DNA of 52,533 bases, taken from contig JABARV010000026.1 of assembly GCA_019186965.1 (NCBI GenBank), positions 1-52,533 on the forward strand, read 5' to 3'. This stretch comes from Turneriella sp. GTDB taxonomy: Bacteria > Spirochaetota > Leptospiria > Turneriellales > Turneriellaceae. Every line of letters starts with the position of its first letter. Position 1 is the first letter of the stretch. Positions 23,844-33,008 of the stretch are shown here, one piece after another. Position numbers and translations under genes: made by a program. The notes below the pieces were generated by a model. It was not told the origin of the DNA, did no database searches, and saw only the letters and a program-made list of their open reading frames with translations.

Positions 23844-25610
23844 TTACTCGTAACTACGCAACGCCGCCGCGGGGTCGAGCTGTGCCGCTCGCCGCGAAGG
23901 AAAGTACGCAGTCACGCCGGCGATTACTAAAATAACAAAAATGTTACGCAAGATGTCTAAAGCGTGTGGCACAAAGTATAAATGTTTTTTGTCGAGTAAT
24001 ATGCCGAGCGCACTTTGGGTGTCGATTGTAAATGCAGAAAGTGCGAGCATCGCGAGAAGGGCAAGGATAAATCCCACTAACGATGCAATGAAAGCCAACT
24101 GCAATGTTTCTAAAATAAAAATGTTGCGCACATCCTTTGCGTAAACGCCGATGGCGCGCATCGTGCCAATTTCGCGCGTGCGTTCGCGTATCGTCATGCG
24201 CAAGGTATTCACCACACCAATGAGGATGATGAAAAAAATCACGAGCACTGCGATGAACGTGATGAGGTTCAACACTTTTTCGAGTTCCAACGCGTGGCTA
24301 GCGGTTTCGTACATGGTGCGTACGTCGATGGCGGGGCCATAAAAATTTGTCTTGCGCAGGTCTTGTTGTTTTTTAACCAGTTCATCTAAATTTGTGGTGC
24401 GCGGGAGTAATCGAAATTCGGGCGCGAGCAAATTTTTCCATTCGGCGGGTATGGATTTTTCGTAAAGGAGCGGCTTCTCGGGAAAATCTTGAAGCCACGC
24501 TTTATAGAACGCTGCTTCGGGTAGAAATGCGCCCACCTCTTCGAGCGGCGATTTAGAGAAAATAGCGGCGACGGTAAAATTTCTTTCGGCAGGTTCGGTT
24601 TGGTGTATCGTCTTAAAGCGGATGGTTACGGTGTCTCCCACGGATACATCCAACATTTGCGCCGCTTGTGCAGAGAGCATTACAGCGTCGGTCGTATTGT
24701 CGCGTGGGTATTCGCCTTCGATTAAAGATATGCTTCGAGTTACGAATGCGTTTTTTTTATATTCTTGGGTTAAACCAGCAACGGTGATAGGCGCTTCATT
24801 GCCGTGCGCGGACAGATTGCCGTGGAGAGCGGCAATTCCTGGATGCAAAAGCGCATGTACTTTATCGGCTAAGTTTTTGACTGCATCGGGCGAAGTAATT
24901 TTATTCAACACCACTTGGAGGGATCCGGTCTCGTTGGTGCGCAATGCACGCAGCGCCTTAAGGTTGTTCAATGGTACAAAAATAGCGTTCGACTCGAAGA
25001 AGCTGGTGGGCTTAAGTAGCATCACAACGGTGAAGCGGGCACTCTGCTCTTGGCCGGTAATCGTCTTTAATCGGATTTTGAGCGTATCTAAAAGATTGAC
25101 TCGGAGTGCTTTGGCTTTGTCCACAAAAATGGCCACGGGGTTTTCGTAGCGGGTGGAGAGCATGTCTTCAATGCTTCCCGATTGCGCGCGGCTTAAAAGA
25201 TAATCGGCGTCGATGTGTTTTTTGAAATTGCTGCCGTCGCCCAAGTCCATGGGGTATATCATCGCATTCTCGCCTTTGCCGTTGCCGATTGCTCTTGCTA
25301 AGATACCGATGCTCTCGCGCACTTCGCGAATTTCAGGGATGTTTTTTTTAAGCAGGTCGAGGTATTTAGCTTTGTCGCGGATGACTAAATTTTGCGGGCG
25401 CGCGCGTTCGCTAATGGCGAGTTCAATGTGGCCGGTGAGGCGCACGACTACTTTGTTGAGGAGAGTGTCGGTGATGCCGCGCGAAAACGAATTGGCCAAA
25501 ATTAGAATCATCGTACCGAAGGCAATCGCTGCACCTAAAAGGATGTTGCGCCGTTTTTGGCGCATGAGGTTGCGAAAAGCAAAACCGGCAAGTAACACCA
25601 AGCGGCTCAT
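23844..25610 (-). CDS. FtsX-type ABC permease (LolC/E- or MacB-like), second
   Basis: The product has 588 residues from ATG 25610, which overlaps the stop of the preceding permease gene (ATGA). One N-terminal helix (LLGAAIAFGTMILILANSFS), a ~350-residue periplasmic domain, then three C-terminal helices. The FtsX core is clear: IREGTREIGTMRAIG-like segment (here ERTREIGTMRAIGVYAKDV), and a final FPSRRAAQLDPAAALR. Such permeases do not import; they use ATP in the cytoplasm to drive periplasmic extraction of lipoproteins or other hydrophobic cargo. With its partner permease, the ATPase and the LolA-like protein, it could form a LolCDE-like machine. Cargo not known. The operon's 3' half is 4.2 kb further on. 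Confidence 0.88.
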   Translation of the reverse strand: MSRLVLLAGFAFRNLMRQKRRNILLGAAIAFGTMILILANSFSRGITDTLLNKVVVRLTGHIELAISERARPQNLVIRDKAKYLDLLKKNIPEIREVRESIGILARAIGNGKGENAMIYPMDLGDGSNFKKHIDADYLLSRAQSGSIEDMLSTRYENPVAIFVDKAKALRVNLLDTLKIRLKTITGQEQSARFTVVMLLKPTSFFESNAIFVPLNNLKALRALRTNETGSLQVVLNKITSPDAVKNLADKVHALLHPGIAALHGNLSAHGNEAPITVAGLTQEYKKNAFVTRSISLIEGEYPRDNTTDAVMLSAQAAQMLDVSVGDTVTIRFKTIHQTEPAERNFTVAAIFSKSPLEEVGAFLPEAAFYKAWLQDFPEKPLLYEKSIPAEWKNLLAPEFRLLPRTTNLDELVKKQQDLRKTNFYGPAIDVRTMYETASHALELEKVLNLITFIAVLVIFFIILIGVVNTLRMTIRERTREIGTMRAIGVYAKDVRNIFILETLQLAFIASLVGFILALLAMLALSAFTIDTQSALGILLDKKHLYFVPHALDILRNIFVILVIAGVTAYFPSRRAAQLDPAAALRSYE

Positions 25611-27133
25611 GTGTCCCTCGAAACGGCATCCAACGGTGTTATGCGGCGTGCCAATAAAATAGGGTAAAGCGATGCGATGAGAGTCACCATGCACAGTTCA
25701 AGTACACCGATAAAAATATCGCCCAGCGAAAGATACGGCGCGAAAGTTTTACCGCCAAAGAGCAACTGTAAAATGGTGTGCTCGGTGGTGATATGGAGCG
25801 CGTTCAAAATTGGAACACCCGCGATACCGAGAATAATTCCCAGACCGCCAAAAAGGAATGCGAGTACCAGCGTCTCGAAAAAAAACATTTGCGTCACAAA
25901 CGATTTGGGCGCACCCACCGCACGCATCATGCCCAACTCGGCGGTGCGCTCCAACGCCGCCATCGATAGCGTGTTCATGATGATGATTACCGCGACAAAA
26001 AAAATAAGAAAAACAAATCCCATGAGCGCACCACGGATGATGCCTGCCAAGTCGCCGATTTGGCCGATGGCGTCTTTCCATGTAACCGCACGCGCCGGCG
26101 CTCCCGCATGGGTGAGTGCGGCGTTGAGCGATGCGATGCGCGTGGGGATATCTTCGCCGGTTTTTAATTTTACAAAGACGACGTTGTACGCGCCGGTGTC
26201 GGTTTTTTTTAGCGGGATGGATTTTTCTTCTTTTAAGTTTTTGAGCGACGATGCGATTTTATTCTTCACTTGCGATGCATCGACGAGGGTGTCCTCTTTG
26301 AAAAGGTAGTCTAAATTTTCGTTGTTGCTTAAGAGCGCAGTCGTTTCCTTGTTGAGCTTCACCTCTGCGTCAGCGTTGGTGACCCACTGGAACGCTTCAC
26401 GGAACGTATCGATATCGACGATGTTAAAAAATTTCCACACGTCGTCCAAAGATGCGTAGCGGTGGACCCCGCGTATCGGCACATAGACATCGAACGCGGT
26501 CGAGTCGTTCGATGCTCCCATGAGAACGATGCCCTCTTTGACAATCATCTTGTCGCGGTATTTTTTCGCTTCTTCGGTAAAATGTTTTTCATCGAGGGGA
26601 AATCCCATGGGCTTTAGCCATATATTTTGGTCGTTGAAATACCGCTCGCGGCGACCAGCGCTCACCAGCATGCCGCGCTCGCCTTCGCGCAAAGGCATGC
26701 CTTCGAGAATTTGTACGTTGTTGTGGAACATCGCGTTGTACTTGGGGAAGTCCACGCCCAAGAGCATCGCTAAATCGATGTCGCCGTCTTCGGCGAGTAC
26801 AAGGCTAAATCCACGCGCAGCGGGCAAGTATTGTTGGATGTACCCCTCTTTGTCGAGGACTGTTTTTACTTTAGAAAAATCACGGATGAGCGCAACGTCT
26901 TTTCCCATGGGAATAAAAAGGATGTTTGGATTTTCTTGTTCGGCAGAAATAACGACGATGTGGCCGGTGAACCGCTCGACAATGTTTTCCTCAAGACCAC
27001 GATTCATCCCCGAAACCACTGCATTTCCCAACGTCATGATGAGCGCACCCAAAAATAAAATGACGCCGACGATGAGGCTTTTTCCTCGATGCCGCAATAA
27101 ATTACGTAGCGCGATGGTGAACGCGATCTTCAT
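25607..27133 (-). CDS. FtsX-type ABC permease (LolC/E- or MacB-like), first
   Basis: The product has 508 residues, starting at ATG 27133, which overlaps the stop of the ATPase gene (ATGA). N-terminal membrane anchor (SLIVGVILFLGALIMTLGNAVV), a periplasmic region, and three helices at the C-terminus. Motifs ERTAELGMMRAVGAPKSFV and ARRITPLDAVSRDT are the usual FtsX coupling and end motifs. It differs from the second permease in length and periplasmic sequence, so the pair would form a heterodimer, as with LolC/LolE. Upstream of it is the ATPase, downstream the second permease, all translationally coupled. Function of the complex: extraction or transfer of hydrophobic molecules at the outer face of the inner membrane (inference). 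Confidence 0.88.
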   Translation of the reverse strand: MKIAFTIALRNLLRHRGKSLIVGVILFLGALIMTLGNAVVSGMNRGLEENIVERFTGHIVVISAEQENPNILFIPMGKDVALIRDFSKVKTVLDKEGYIQQYLPAARGFSLVLAEDGDIDLAMLLGVDFPKYNAMFHNNVQILEGMPLREGERGMLVSAGRRERYFNDQNIWLKPMGFPLDEKHFTEEAKKYRDKMIVKEGIVLMGASNDSTAFDVYVPIRGVHRYASLDDVWKFFNIVDIDTFREAFQWVTNADAEVKLNKETTALLSNNENLDYLFKEDTLVDASQVKNKIASSLKNLKEEKSIPLKKTDTGAYNVVFVKLKTGEDIPTRIASLNAALTHAGAPARAVTWKDAIGQIGDLAGIIRGALMGFVFLIFFVAVIIIMNTLSMAALERTAELGMMRAVGAPKSFVTQMFFFETLVLAFLFGGLGIILGIAGVPILNALHITTEHTILQLLFGGKTFAPYLSLGDIFIGVLELCMVTLIASLYPILLARRITPLDAVSRDT

Positions 27134-27885
27134 GGAGTGCGTGCTTTCTTTTTGGATGCCGCTTTAGCTCGTTGGTTTGCCGGCTTTCCCGTCGCCGCAT
27201 CGTGCGTGATGAGTCCGTCTTTAATTTTGACGACACGCCGCGCGTACTGCATCACGTCGGGGTCGTGCGTTGAAAACACAAACGTCGTGCGCCGCTCTTC
27301 GTTGAGTTGGCGCATCAGCTCAAGAATTTTGAAACCGGTTTCTGAATCGAGGTTTGCGGTGGGTTCGTCGGCTAACACAATTTTGGGGTTGGTGACGAGT
27401 GCCCGTGCAATCGCGACGCGTTGCCGCTGCCCACCCGAGAGCTCCGCCGGTCGTTGTTTCATTTGACCAAGAAGACCCACTTTTTCAATGAGCTCTTCGG
27501 CACGCTCACGGATTTCTGTTTTAGAGATCGCATTTTTTTTCATAAGCAGGAGTGGAAATTCGACATTCTCAAGGACATTCAAAACTGGAATTAAATTGAA
27601 CGATTGAAAGATAAACCCCACTGTATAGAGGCGTAAATCGGTGAGCGCATCGTCACTAAGCGTGGCGATGTTTTCGCCGTCGATGAGCGCCGTACCCGAC
27701 GTGGGCTTGTCGATGCAGCCGATGGTATTGAGGAGCGTCGTCTTGCCGCTACCCGATGGCCCCACCACCGACAAGAGCTCGCCCTCATCGACGGAAAAAT
27801 CGACACCTTTGAGCGCGCTCACCGTGGTTTCGCCGAGGGGGTATTCTTTGCGGATGTTTGTGAGAGAAATAATTTGTGCAGGCAT
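27130..27885 (-). CDS. LolD/MacB-type ABC ATPase
   Basis: The product has 251 residues with Walker A GPSGSGKTTLLN, Q-loop FIFQSFNLIPVLNV, signature LSGGQRQRVAIARAL, Walker B KIVLADEPTANLD, and the H-loop STHDPDV. This sub-type (LNTIGCIDKPTSG) powers FtsX-like permeases: LolD, MacB, FtsE. A basic C-terminal tail (ANQRAKAASKKKART) is extra. It heads the minus-strand operon; the 118 bp to the divergent antitoxin gene hold its promoter, which I could not place with confidence. Function firm at the level of ABC type. Confidence 0.93.
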   Translation of the reverse strand: MPAQIISLTNIRKEYPLGETTVSALKGVDFSVDEGELLSVVGPSGSGKTTLLNTIGCIDKPTSGTALIDGENIATLSDDALTDLRLYTVGFIFQSFNLIPVLNVLENVEFPLLLMKKNAISKTEIRERAEELIEKVGLLGQMKQRPAELSGGQRQRVAIARALVTNPKIVLADEPTANLDSETGFKILELMRQLNEERRTTFVFSTHDPDVMQYARRVVKIKDGLITHDAATGKPANQRAKAASKKKARTP

Positions 27886-27968
27886 TTGTTATCCAGTTCA
27901 GTAAAATTACTAAAAATTGGAAGGATTAACAATTTTTCGGAATAGTTTTAGTTGTCGCTGAAACAGTA

Positions 27969-28007
27969 TTGACACCATGAACATAATGTTTAACATTATG
28001 TTCATGG
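27969..28007 (+). promoter_or_regulatory. Promoter and 33-bp palindromic operator of phd/PIN pair
   Basis: TTGACA (27969-27974) with TAACAT (27991-27996) at 16 bp. A perfect 33-bp palindrome (27975-28007, centre T27991, arms starting CCATGAACATAATG) covers spacer and -10. The layout is typical of an autorepressed toxin-antitoxin pair. The predicted transcription start falls at the ATG at 28004. Confidence 0.75.
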
Positions 28008-28237
28008 AAACAATTACAATGGTCGATTTACGCCAGAAATCGGAGCAGATCGTTCGGCAACTCAAGAAAGGACAATCGCTGAACTTATCTTACCGCGGTA
28101 AAAAAATTGCTCTTATCCTACCGATTAAAACCGAGCCAGTTTCATCAGATGATCCGATTTTTCACCTTTCCGATAGCAGCATGACACCGATGAGCAACGA
28201 AGACATCGACAAGGCAATTTATGGCGATGCGCGATAA
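28004..28237 (+). CDS. Phd/YefM-type antitoxin
   Basis: The product has 77 residues from ATG 28004. An ATG at 27977 in frame lies inside the operator palindrome and upstream of the expected transcript start; one at 28019 (MVDLRQ) is also possible. TMVDLRQKSEQIVRQLKKGQ followed by YRGKKIALILPI matches the Phd/YefM DNA-binding domain. The C-terminal part (DDPIFHLSDSSMTPMSNEDI) is the toxin-neutralising tail. It overlaps the start of the PIN toxin gene by 17 bp. Probably represses its own operon through the 33-bp palindrome. Confidence 0.78.
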   Translation: METITMVDLRQKSEQIVRQLKKGQSLNLSYRGKKIALILPIKTEPVSSDDPIFHLSDSSMTPMSNEDIDKAIYGDAR

Positions 28238-28643
28238 CCTCTTCATCGATACCGGCGGATTTTACCTTCTCATGGTTGAAAAAGCACCGCAACACGATAA
28301 AGCCACTACCGCGCTATTTAATCAAACAAAACGAGGGCGCATTGTTACCAGCGATTATGTGATTTCTGAGACCGCAACGTTATTGGTGGCGCGTGGTTAT
28401 AAGCTTCAACAAAAGAAATTCCTGAATATGGTTCGTACATCCGAAGCATTGGCAATCGAACGAATTGGAGCGGAACTTTTCGACAAGACAATTGAATTTG
28501 CCTTGAAACATTTTGATCAGGAGTACTCGTTTACCGATTGCACTTCTTTTCTGCTCATGCGCAAATTAAAAATCCGCAGAGTGATGACGACCGATCGGCA
28601 TTTTGCCGAACAAGGTTTCGTTGTAGAGCCAAGTGTGGCGTAA
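28221..28643 (+). CDS. PIN-domain toxin (VapC-like)
   Basis: The product has 140 residues (or 138 from the Met at 28227). PIN residues: Asp in LFIDTGGFYLL, Glu in VISETATLL, Asp in SFTDCTSFLLM, and Asp in MTTDRHFAEQGF. The pattern is closer to the PIN group paired with Phd antitoxins than to the vapC at 23321. Expected to be an endoribonuclease. It overlaps the antitoxin gene, and ends 58 bp before the MFS gene on the same strand. Confidence 0.85.
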   Translation: MAMRDNLFIDTGGFYLLMVEKAPQHDKATTALFNQTKRGRIVTSDYVISETATLLVARGYKLQQKKFLNMVRTSEALAIERIGAELFDKTIEFALKHFDQEYSFTDCTSFLLMRKLKIRRVMTTDRHFAEQGFVVEPSVA

Positions 28644-28701
28644 GAAAAGCAAATTAAAATTTTGTGGAGTTTATCCCAAAAATCGCGTACATTCCCACTT
28701 T

Positions 28702-30210
28702 ATGCCAAAAACTCTATCCACTAAAAATACTCGGGCACCACACCGAGGGTGGATACTTTTGGCGCTCATGGTCACGATGATGCTCGCGGCGATGGACACA
28801 ACGATCATCTCCACCGCGATACCGCAAATCGTCGAAGACTTGGGAGGCTTCGCCTATTTTAGCTGGGTTTATTCGATTTATCTTTTAGCGCAAACTGTCA
28901 CGATTCCCATTTACGGCAAACTCGCCGATCTTTATGGCCGCAAACCGATTTTAATTTTTGGCACGTCGCTTTTTCTGGTGGGCTCGGCGGCGTGCGCTGG
29001 TGCATGGGATATGACCTCGCTCATCTTGTTCCGTGGCTTGCAAGGGTTGGGCGCGGGCTCTATTCTAGCGACTGTCAACACACTGGCAGGTGACATCTAC
29101 ACCGTGGAAGAGCGCGCCAAAATCCAGGGTTGGCTTTCGAGCGTGTGGGGCATGGCCGCAATTCTGGGGCCGTCTTTAGGGGGAGCGTTTGTAGAGTACG
29201 CGTCGTGGCATTGGATTTTTTTAATCAATGTACCCATTGGTATTCTTTCGCTTTTACTCATTAGTTTTTTTCTACACGAAAATTTTGAAAAGCGTGCGCA
29301 CACGGTGGATTACACCGGTGCATTTTTTATTCTCGTGACCGGAGTCATGCTCTTGGTTTCGCTCATGCAAATTGGCGATGCTTGGCCTCTACTTTCGTAT
29401 CCAAGTTTGGGGATGATTTTATCGCTTCTTGTTTTATTTCTTTTTACCCTACGCATTGAAAGCCGCGCTAAGGAGCCCATTATGCCTGCGTGGGTGTGGA
29501 AAAATAAAACACTCGTTGCGGCAAATTTAGCGATGGTGTGTATGGGGATTATCATGATTGGCCCCAATATGTACATCCCCATTTTTTCACAATCGGTTTT
29601 GCGTTTAGATGCAATGGCGTCGGGATTTGTTTTGGCAAGCATGAGCTTGGGGTGGCCGCTTGCTTCTTCGTTGTCGGGTAAACTTTACCTCAAGATTGAT
29701 TTTCGCAACACAGCCATGATTGGCACTACGCTAATTTTTATTGCCTCAGTAGGATTTCTCCTTTTACCTTTTGATGCTCCAGCGTGGATGCTCATTTGCG
29801 ACCAAGCGTTCATCGGTATAGGTTTTGGCCTTTTATCGACACCTACCCTCGTGGGAGTGCAGTCGATTGTCCATTGGAGCGAGCGTGGCGTCGTCACGGG
29901 GGCGAATATGTTTTCGCGTTATTTAGGCCAAAGTATGGGTGCCGCAATTTTAGGCGGGTTTTTTAACTCTGCTATGCAACGCCAACTGGCACTTGCCCCC
30001 GCCGGACTTCACGACGCACTCCCTAAAAAAATTAACGATGTCGTAGGGGCGCTTAAAAATAGTTCGAGTACTCACGCTGCCACAGATTACCTCCGCCATG
30101 CGTTCTATTTTTCCTCGCACCACGTTTTTAGTGCGATGGCGTTTGTCGCGGTATTGATTTTTTTATTCCTGTGCCTTATGCCGCGTAAGCTTAGGGTTCT
30201 TGAGGATTAA
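28702..30210 (+). CDS. MFS multidrug exporter, DHA2 (14-helix) type
   Basis: The product has 502 residues from ATG 28702 (frame open upstream to 28633 but overlapping the toxin's end). Motifs: LDxTxVNxALP-like AAMDTTIISTAIPQI in helix 1, KLADLYGRKPIL (MFS motif A), and FRGLQGLGAGSILATVNTLA (motif B region), then the motif C region GMAAILGPSLGG. Fourteen helices can be counted, as in EmrB/QacA proteins. It would expel drugs or other amphipathic compounds using the proton gradient. A TACATT -10 candidate lies 11 nt before the ATG. No TetR or MarR regulator is adjacent, nor an EmrA partner. Confidence 0.9.
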   Translation: MPKTLSTKNTRAPHRGWILLALMVTMMLAAMDTTIISTAIPQIVEDLGGFAYFSWVYSIYLLAQTVTIPIYGKLADLYGRKPILIFGTSLFLVGSAACAGAWDMTSLILFRGLQGLGAGSILATVNTLAGDIYTVEERAKIQGWLSSVWGMAAILGPSLGGAFVEYASWHWIFLINVPIGILSLLLISFFLHENFEKRAHTVDYTGAFFILVTGVMLLVSLMQIGDAWPLLSYPSLGMILSLLVLFLFTLRIESRAKEPIMPAWVWKNKTLVAANLAMVCMGIIMIGPNMYIPIFSQSVLRLDAMASGFVLASMSLGWPLASSLSGKLYLKIDFRNTAMIGTTLIFIASVGFLLLPFDAPAWMLICDQAFIGIGFGLLSTPTLVGVQSIVHWSERGVVTGANMFSRYLGQSMGAAILGGFFNSAMQRQLALAPAGLHDALPKKINDVVGALKNSSSTHAATDYLRHAFYFSSHHVFSAMAFVAVLIFLFLCLMPRKLRVLED

Positions 30211-30263
30211 ATATTTTAACGCAGTCCATCCTACTTCGGTTTTTCGAGACCCAAAAAAAAGGA

Positions 30264-30291
30264 GTGACACTACAATCCATCAGACTATAAT
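30264..30291 (+). promoter_or_regulatory. Promoter of DUF819 operon, leaderless geometry
   Basis: GTGACA (30264-30269), 16-bp spacer, perfect TATAAT (30286-30291), then 6 nt to ATG 30298. No Shine-Dalgarno. Confidence 0.75.
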
Positions 30292-30297
30292 GCAAGT

Positions 30298-31443
30298 ATG
30301 AGCTGGCATATACCCGTATTCGCAACGTTGGTTCTTGTAACGCCTGCAGTAGTCATTTATGCGATAAAAAAAAATAAGATTCTCGATCAAATTGGCGCAG
30401 TGATACTCTGTTATATTGCGGGAGCAATTTTTGGTAACGCGGGGGTAACCAGCACCGACACCAAAGTGTTGCAAGAAATGACGACAAATGTTTCGGTGGC
30501 GTTGGCGTTGCCACTACTTTTGTTTTCCATGGATATACCCACCGCTTTTAAAAATGCGGGCAAAGCATTTTTGGCAATGTTCCTTGCTGCAGTTGCAATC
30601 ACTGCGGTGGCTGTACTCACCTTTTTTCTTATCAAAAACCACACTGAGTACGGCCGCTATTTAGCAAGCATGGCGGTGGCGGTTTATACGGGCGGCACTC
30701 CCAATTTAGCGGCAGTCAAAGCAGCGTTACAAATACCGCAAGAGGTTTATATCAAGTTCCACACGTACGATGCTTTGGTGGGATTATTTTACATGCTATT
30801 CGTATTTTCACTGGCGCAAAAGTTTTTTTCACTTCTTCTAAAAAGAGATGCCCCCACAGACTCAACGGCCGCCGAAACCCAGGATTCAGTGGGTATTGAA
30901 AATTATTCCAGCCTTCTAAAAATTACTGCATGGCCAAAGTTGTTAATCCCGCTTCTCTTGGCGTTTTTCATCGTCGGGTTTGGTGCGCTTTTGGGCGAGT
31001 GGGTGCAAAAAGGCGGATCTACCGCCGTCACCATGCTCACGATAACTACGCTGGGTATTGCAGGTTCCTTTATCAAGCCTTTGCGCCAAATTCGAGAAGC
31101 ATTTTCTTTGGGCATGTACATCATCCTTATTTTCTGCGTTGCAGTCGCTTCACTCACCGACATTAAAAAATTGGTGAATATCGATTTTATCATAATGCTC
31201 TTTTTAGTCGTTGCGGTGTTCGGCTCTATGGCGTTCCACGCATTACTCTGCCGAATTTTCAAAATCGATACCGACACTTTTATCGTGGTTTCCGTTTCGG
31301 CTATTTGTTCACCTCCCTTTGTACCGCCTGCCGCAAGCGCTATCAAACGTACCGACCTCATCCCCATTGGGCTTACCACTGGCCTTATCGGTTATGGGAT
31401 TGGTAATTACTTAGGAATAGGTTTATACTACTTGTTGGGTTAA
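30298..31443 (+). CDS. DUF819 family membrane protein
   Basis: The product has 381 residues and is strongly hydrophobic, with about ten to eleven membrane helices. Family motifs: GAVILCYIAGAIFGN, LALPLLLFSMDI, YTGGTPNLAAVKAAL, and CSPPFVPPAASAIKR near the end followed by LTTGLIGYGIGNYLGIGL. DUF819 proteins (B. subtilis YjcL-like) are thought to be transporters related to the CPA/AT fold, but a substrate is not settled. It starts with an almost ideal promoter and is followed after 4 bp by a PLP-enzyme gene on the same strand, so a functional link of the two is likely. Confidence 0.85.
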   Translation: MSWHIPVFATLVLVTPAVVIYAIKKNKILDQIGAVILCYIAGAIFGNAGVTSTDTKVLQEMTTNVSVALALPLLLFSMDIPTAFKNAGKAFLAMFLAAVAITAVAVLTFFLIKNHTEYGRYLASMAVAVYTGGTPNLAAVKAALQIPQEVYIKFHTYDALVGLFYMLFVFSLAQKFFSLLLKRDAPTDSTAAETQDSVGIENYSSLLKITAWPKLLIPLLLAFFIVGFGALLGEWVQKGGSTAVTMLTITTLGIAGSFIKPLRQIREAFSLGMYIILIFCVAVASLTDIKKLVNIDFIIMLFLVVAVFGSMAFHALLCRIFKIDTDTFIVVSVSAICSPPFVPPAASAIKRTDLIPIGLTTGLIGYGIGNYLGIGLYYLLG

Positions 31444-31447
31444 AATT

Positions 31448-32908
31448 ATGCGCCTACCAGAGAATCCACAACCAAAACAAAAAATCCTAAACGAACTTTC
31501 TCGGCTTGAAAAACTCGATCCACAATATAAAAAAGCGAAGTTATTTAGTTTAGTTTATTACTTAGGCGAAGCGTACACGGGTTTCTTAAACAAAGTTTTT
31601 TACAAATTCTTTTCGGCAAACGGATTAAACCCGGGAGCTTTCAAAAGCCTTAAAACAATGGAACGCAACATTGTCGAAATGGTCGCCAATTTATTCCACG
31701 GCGACGATGCTGTTTGCGGCGTAGTTACCTCGGGCGGTACCGAAAGCTGTCTTTTGGCGGTAAAAACATACCGTGATTTTGCCCGTCAAGCAAAGCGAAT
31801 CAAGAAACCAGAAATGATTGTTGCCGACACCGCGCACGTTGCATGGCTTAAAGGCGCGGAATATTTTAACGTAAAAATCCACCGTGTGCGTAGTTTACCC
31901 GAGGGCGGCATGGATATCGACGCCGTAAAAAAGAAAATTAACCGTAACACGATTATGCTCTTGGGTAGTGCGCCCGAATACCCGCATGGGTTAATCGACC
32001 CTATAAGTAAGCTATCTGCGCTTGCAGTAAAATACAAAATTCCATTACACGTCGATGCGTGTGTCGGTGGGTTTATCCTCCCATTTATCGAAGAAAATGG
32101 CCACGCGCTGCCGCCTTGGGATTTTAGGGTCGAAGGCGTCACGTCCATTTCGGCGGATATCCACAAATATGGTTTTGCGGCAAAAGGTGCGTCGCTTATC
32201 TTATACCGCCACCAGCACCATTTTGAACACCAGGTGTTTGTCGATGTCGATTGGCCGGGGGGTATATTTGCCTCGCCCGCGCTTTTGGGTACGCGCCCGG
32301 GCGGTGCATACGCAGCAGCGTACGCAGCGCTCCTTGCGCATGGCCGCAAAGGGTATTTGAAACTCGCGAAAGATGCGCTCAGCGCCACCGAACAGCTCAA
32401 AAAAGGAATTACAGAATTAGGTTTTAAAATTATAGGAAATCCGCAAGCGACACTTTTCGCATACCGCTCGACCCAAGCAGAGGTCGATGTGTTCGCAATT
32501 GCCGACCTTATGGAAAAGCGCGGATGGTTTATCGATAGAATCCAAAAACCCGACGCTCTGCACGCGATGGTAACCCCAGGCCACTTGCGTATTGTGAAAG
32601 ACTATTTACGCGATTTGAAAGCGTGCTTAGTAGTTGCCAAAAAACAGCCGGAGCTCTCTCAAAAAGGGCAAGCGGCAACGTACGGGATGATGGCGCACGT
32701 ACCCTTTAGGAAAATAGTTAAAAAACAAGTCCTAAAAATGTTTGCATCGACGTACCGAATTTCGGGTGGTACTTTAAATTTGGAAGATGCTTCTTTAGAC
32801 AATTCTGCGGCAGAAGGTGGTGCGCAGGTAAAGCGGCCTTTGGCGGAGCGTTTTGCGCTGTGGCTCGCCGAACGCAGCCGTAAGCGTATGCAGAAGTCTC
32901 GGTTGTAG
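31448..32908 (+). CDS. PLP-dependent sphingosine-1-phosphate lyase-like enzyme
   Basis: The product has 486 residues of the group II decarboxylase/S1P-lyase fold. Visible: an N-terminal amphipathic stretch, VVTSGGTESCLLAVKTYRD, PLHVDACVGGFILPFIE (Asp that pairs with the PLP nitrogen), and SADIHKYGFAAKGASLILYR, where the Lys of HKYG forms the internal aldimine. FEHQVFVDVDWPGGIFASP then GTRPGG are typical of S1P lyases. This enzyme cleaves phosphorylated long-chain bases to a fatty aldehyde and phosphoethanolamine. A decarboxylase acting on an amino acid remains possible. Coupled to the DUF819 gene upstream. If the call is right, the organism degrades its own or host sphingoid bases. Confidence 0.8.
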   Translation: MRLPENPQPKQKILNELSRLEKLDPQYKKAKLFSLVYYLGEAYTGFLNKVFYKFFSANGLNPGAFKSLKTMERNIVEMVANLFHGDDAVCGVVTSGGTESCLLAVKTYRDFARQAKRIKKPEMIVADTAHVAWLKGAEYFNVKIHRVRSLPEGGMDIDAVKKKINRNTIMLLGSAPEYPHGLIDPISKLSALAVKYKIPLHVDACVGGFILPFIEENGHALPPWDFRVEGVTSISADIHKYGFAAKGASLILYRHQHHFEHQVFVDVDWPGGIFASPALLGTRPGGAYAAAYAALLAHGRKGYLKLAKDALSATEQLKKGITELGFKIIGNPQATLFAYRSTQAEVDVFAIADLMEKRGWFIDRIQKPDALHAMVTPGHLRIVKDYLRDLKACLVVAKKQPELSQKGQAATYGMMAHVPFRKIVKKQVLKMFASTYRISGGTLNLEDASLDNSAAEGGAQVKRPLAERFALWLAERSRKRMQKSRL

Positions 32909-33008
32909 GTGAAAAAGACTCGTAAAACTATCCAAATATTACTTATTTGTTTTATGGTAGGGAAAGTTTGTCGCGCAGTGCGTTGCAGATTAACCTCACG
33001 GAGAAATA

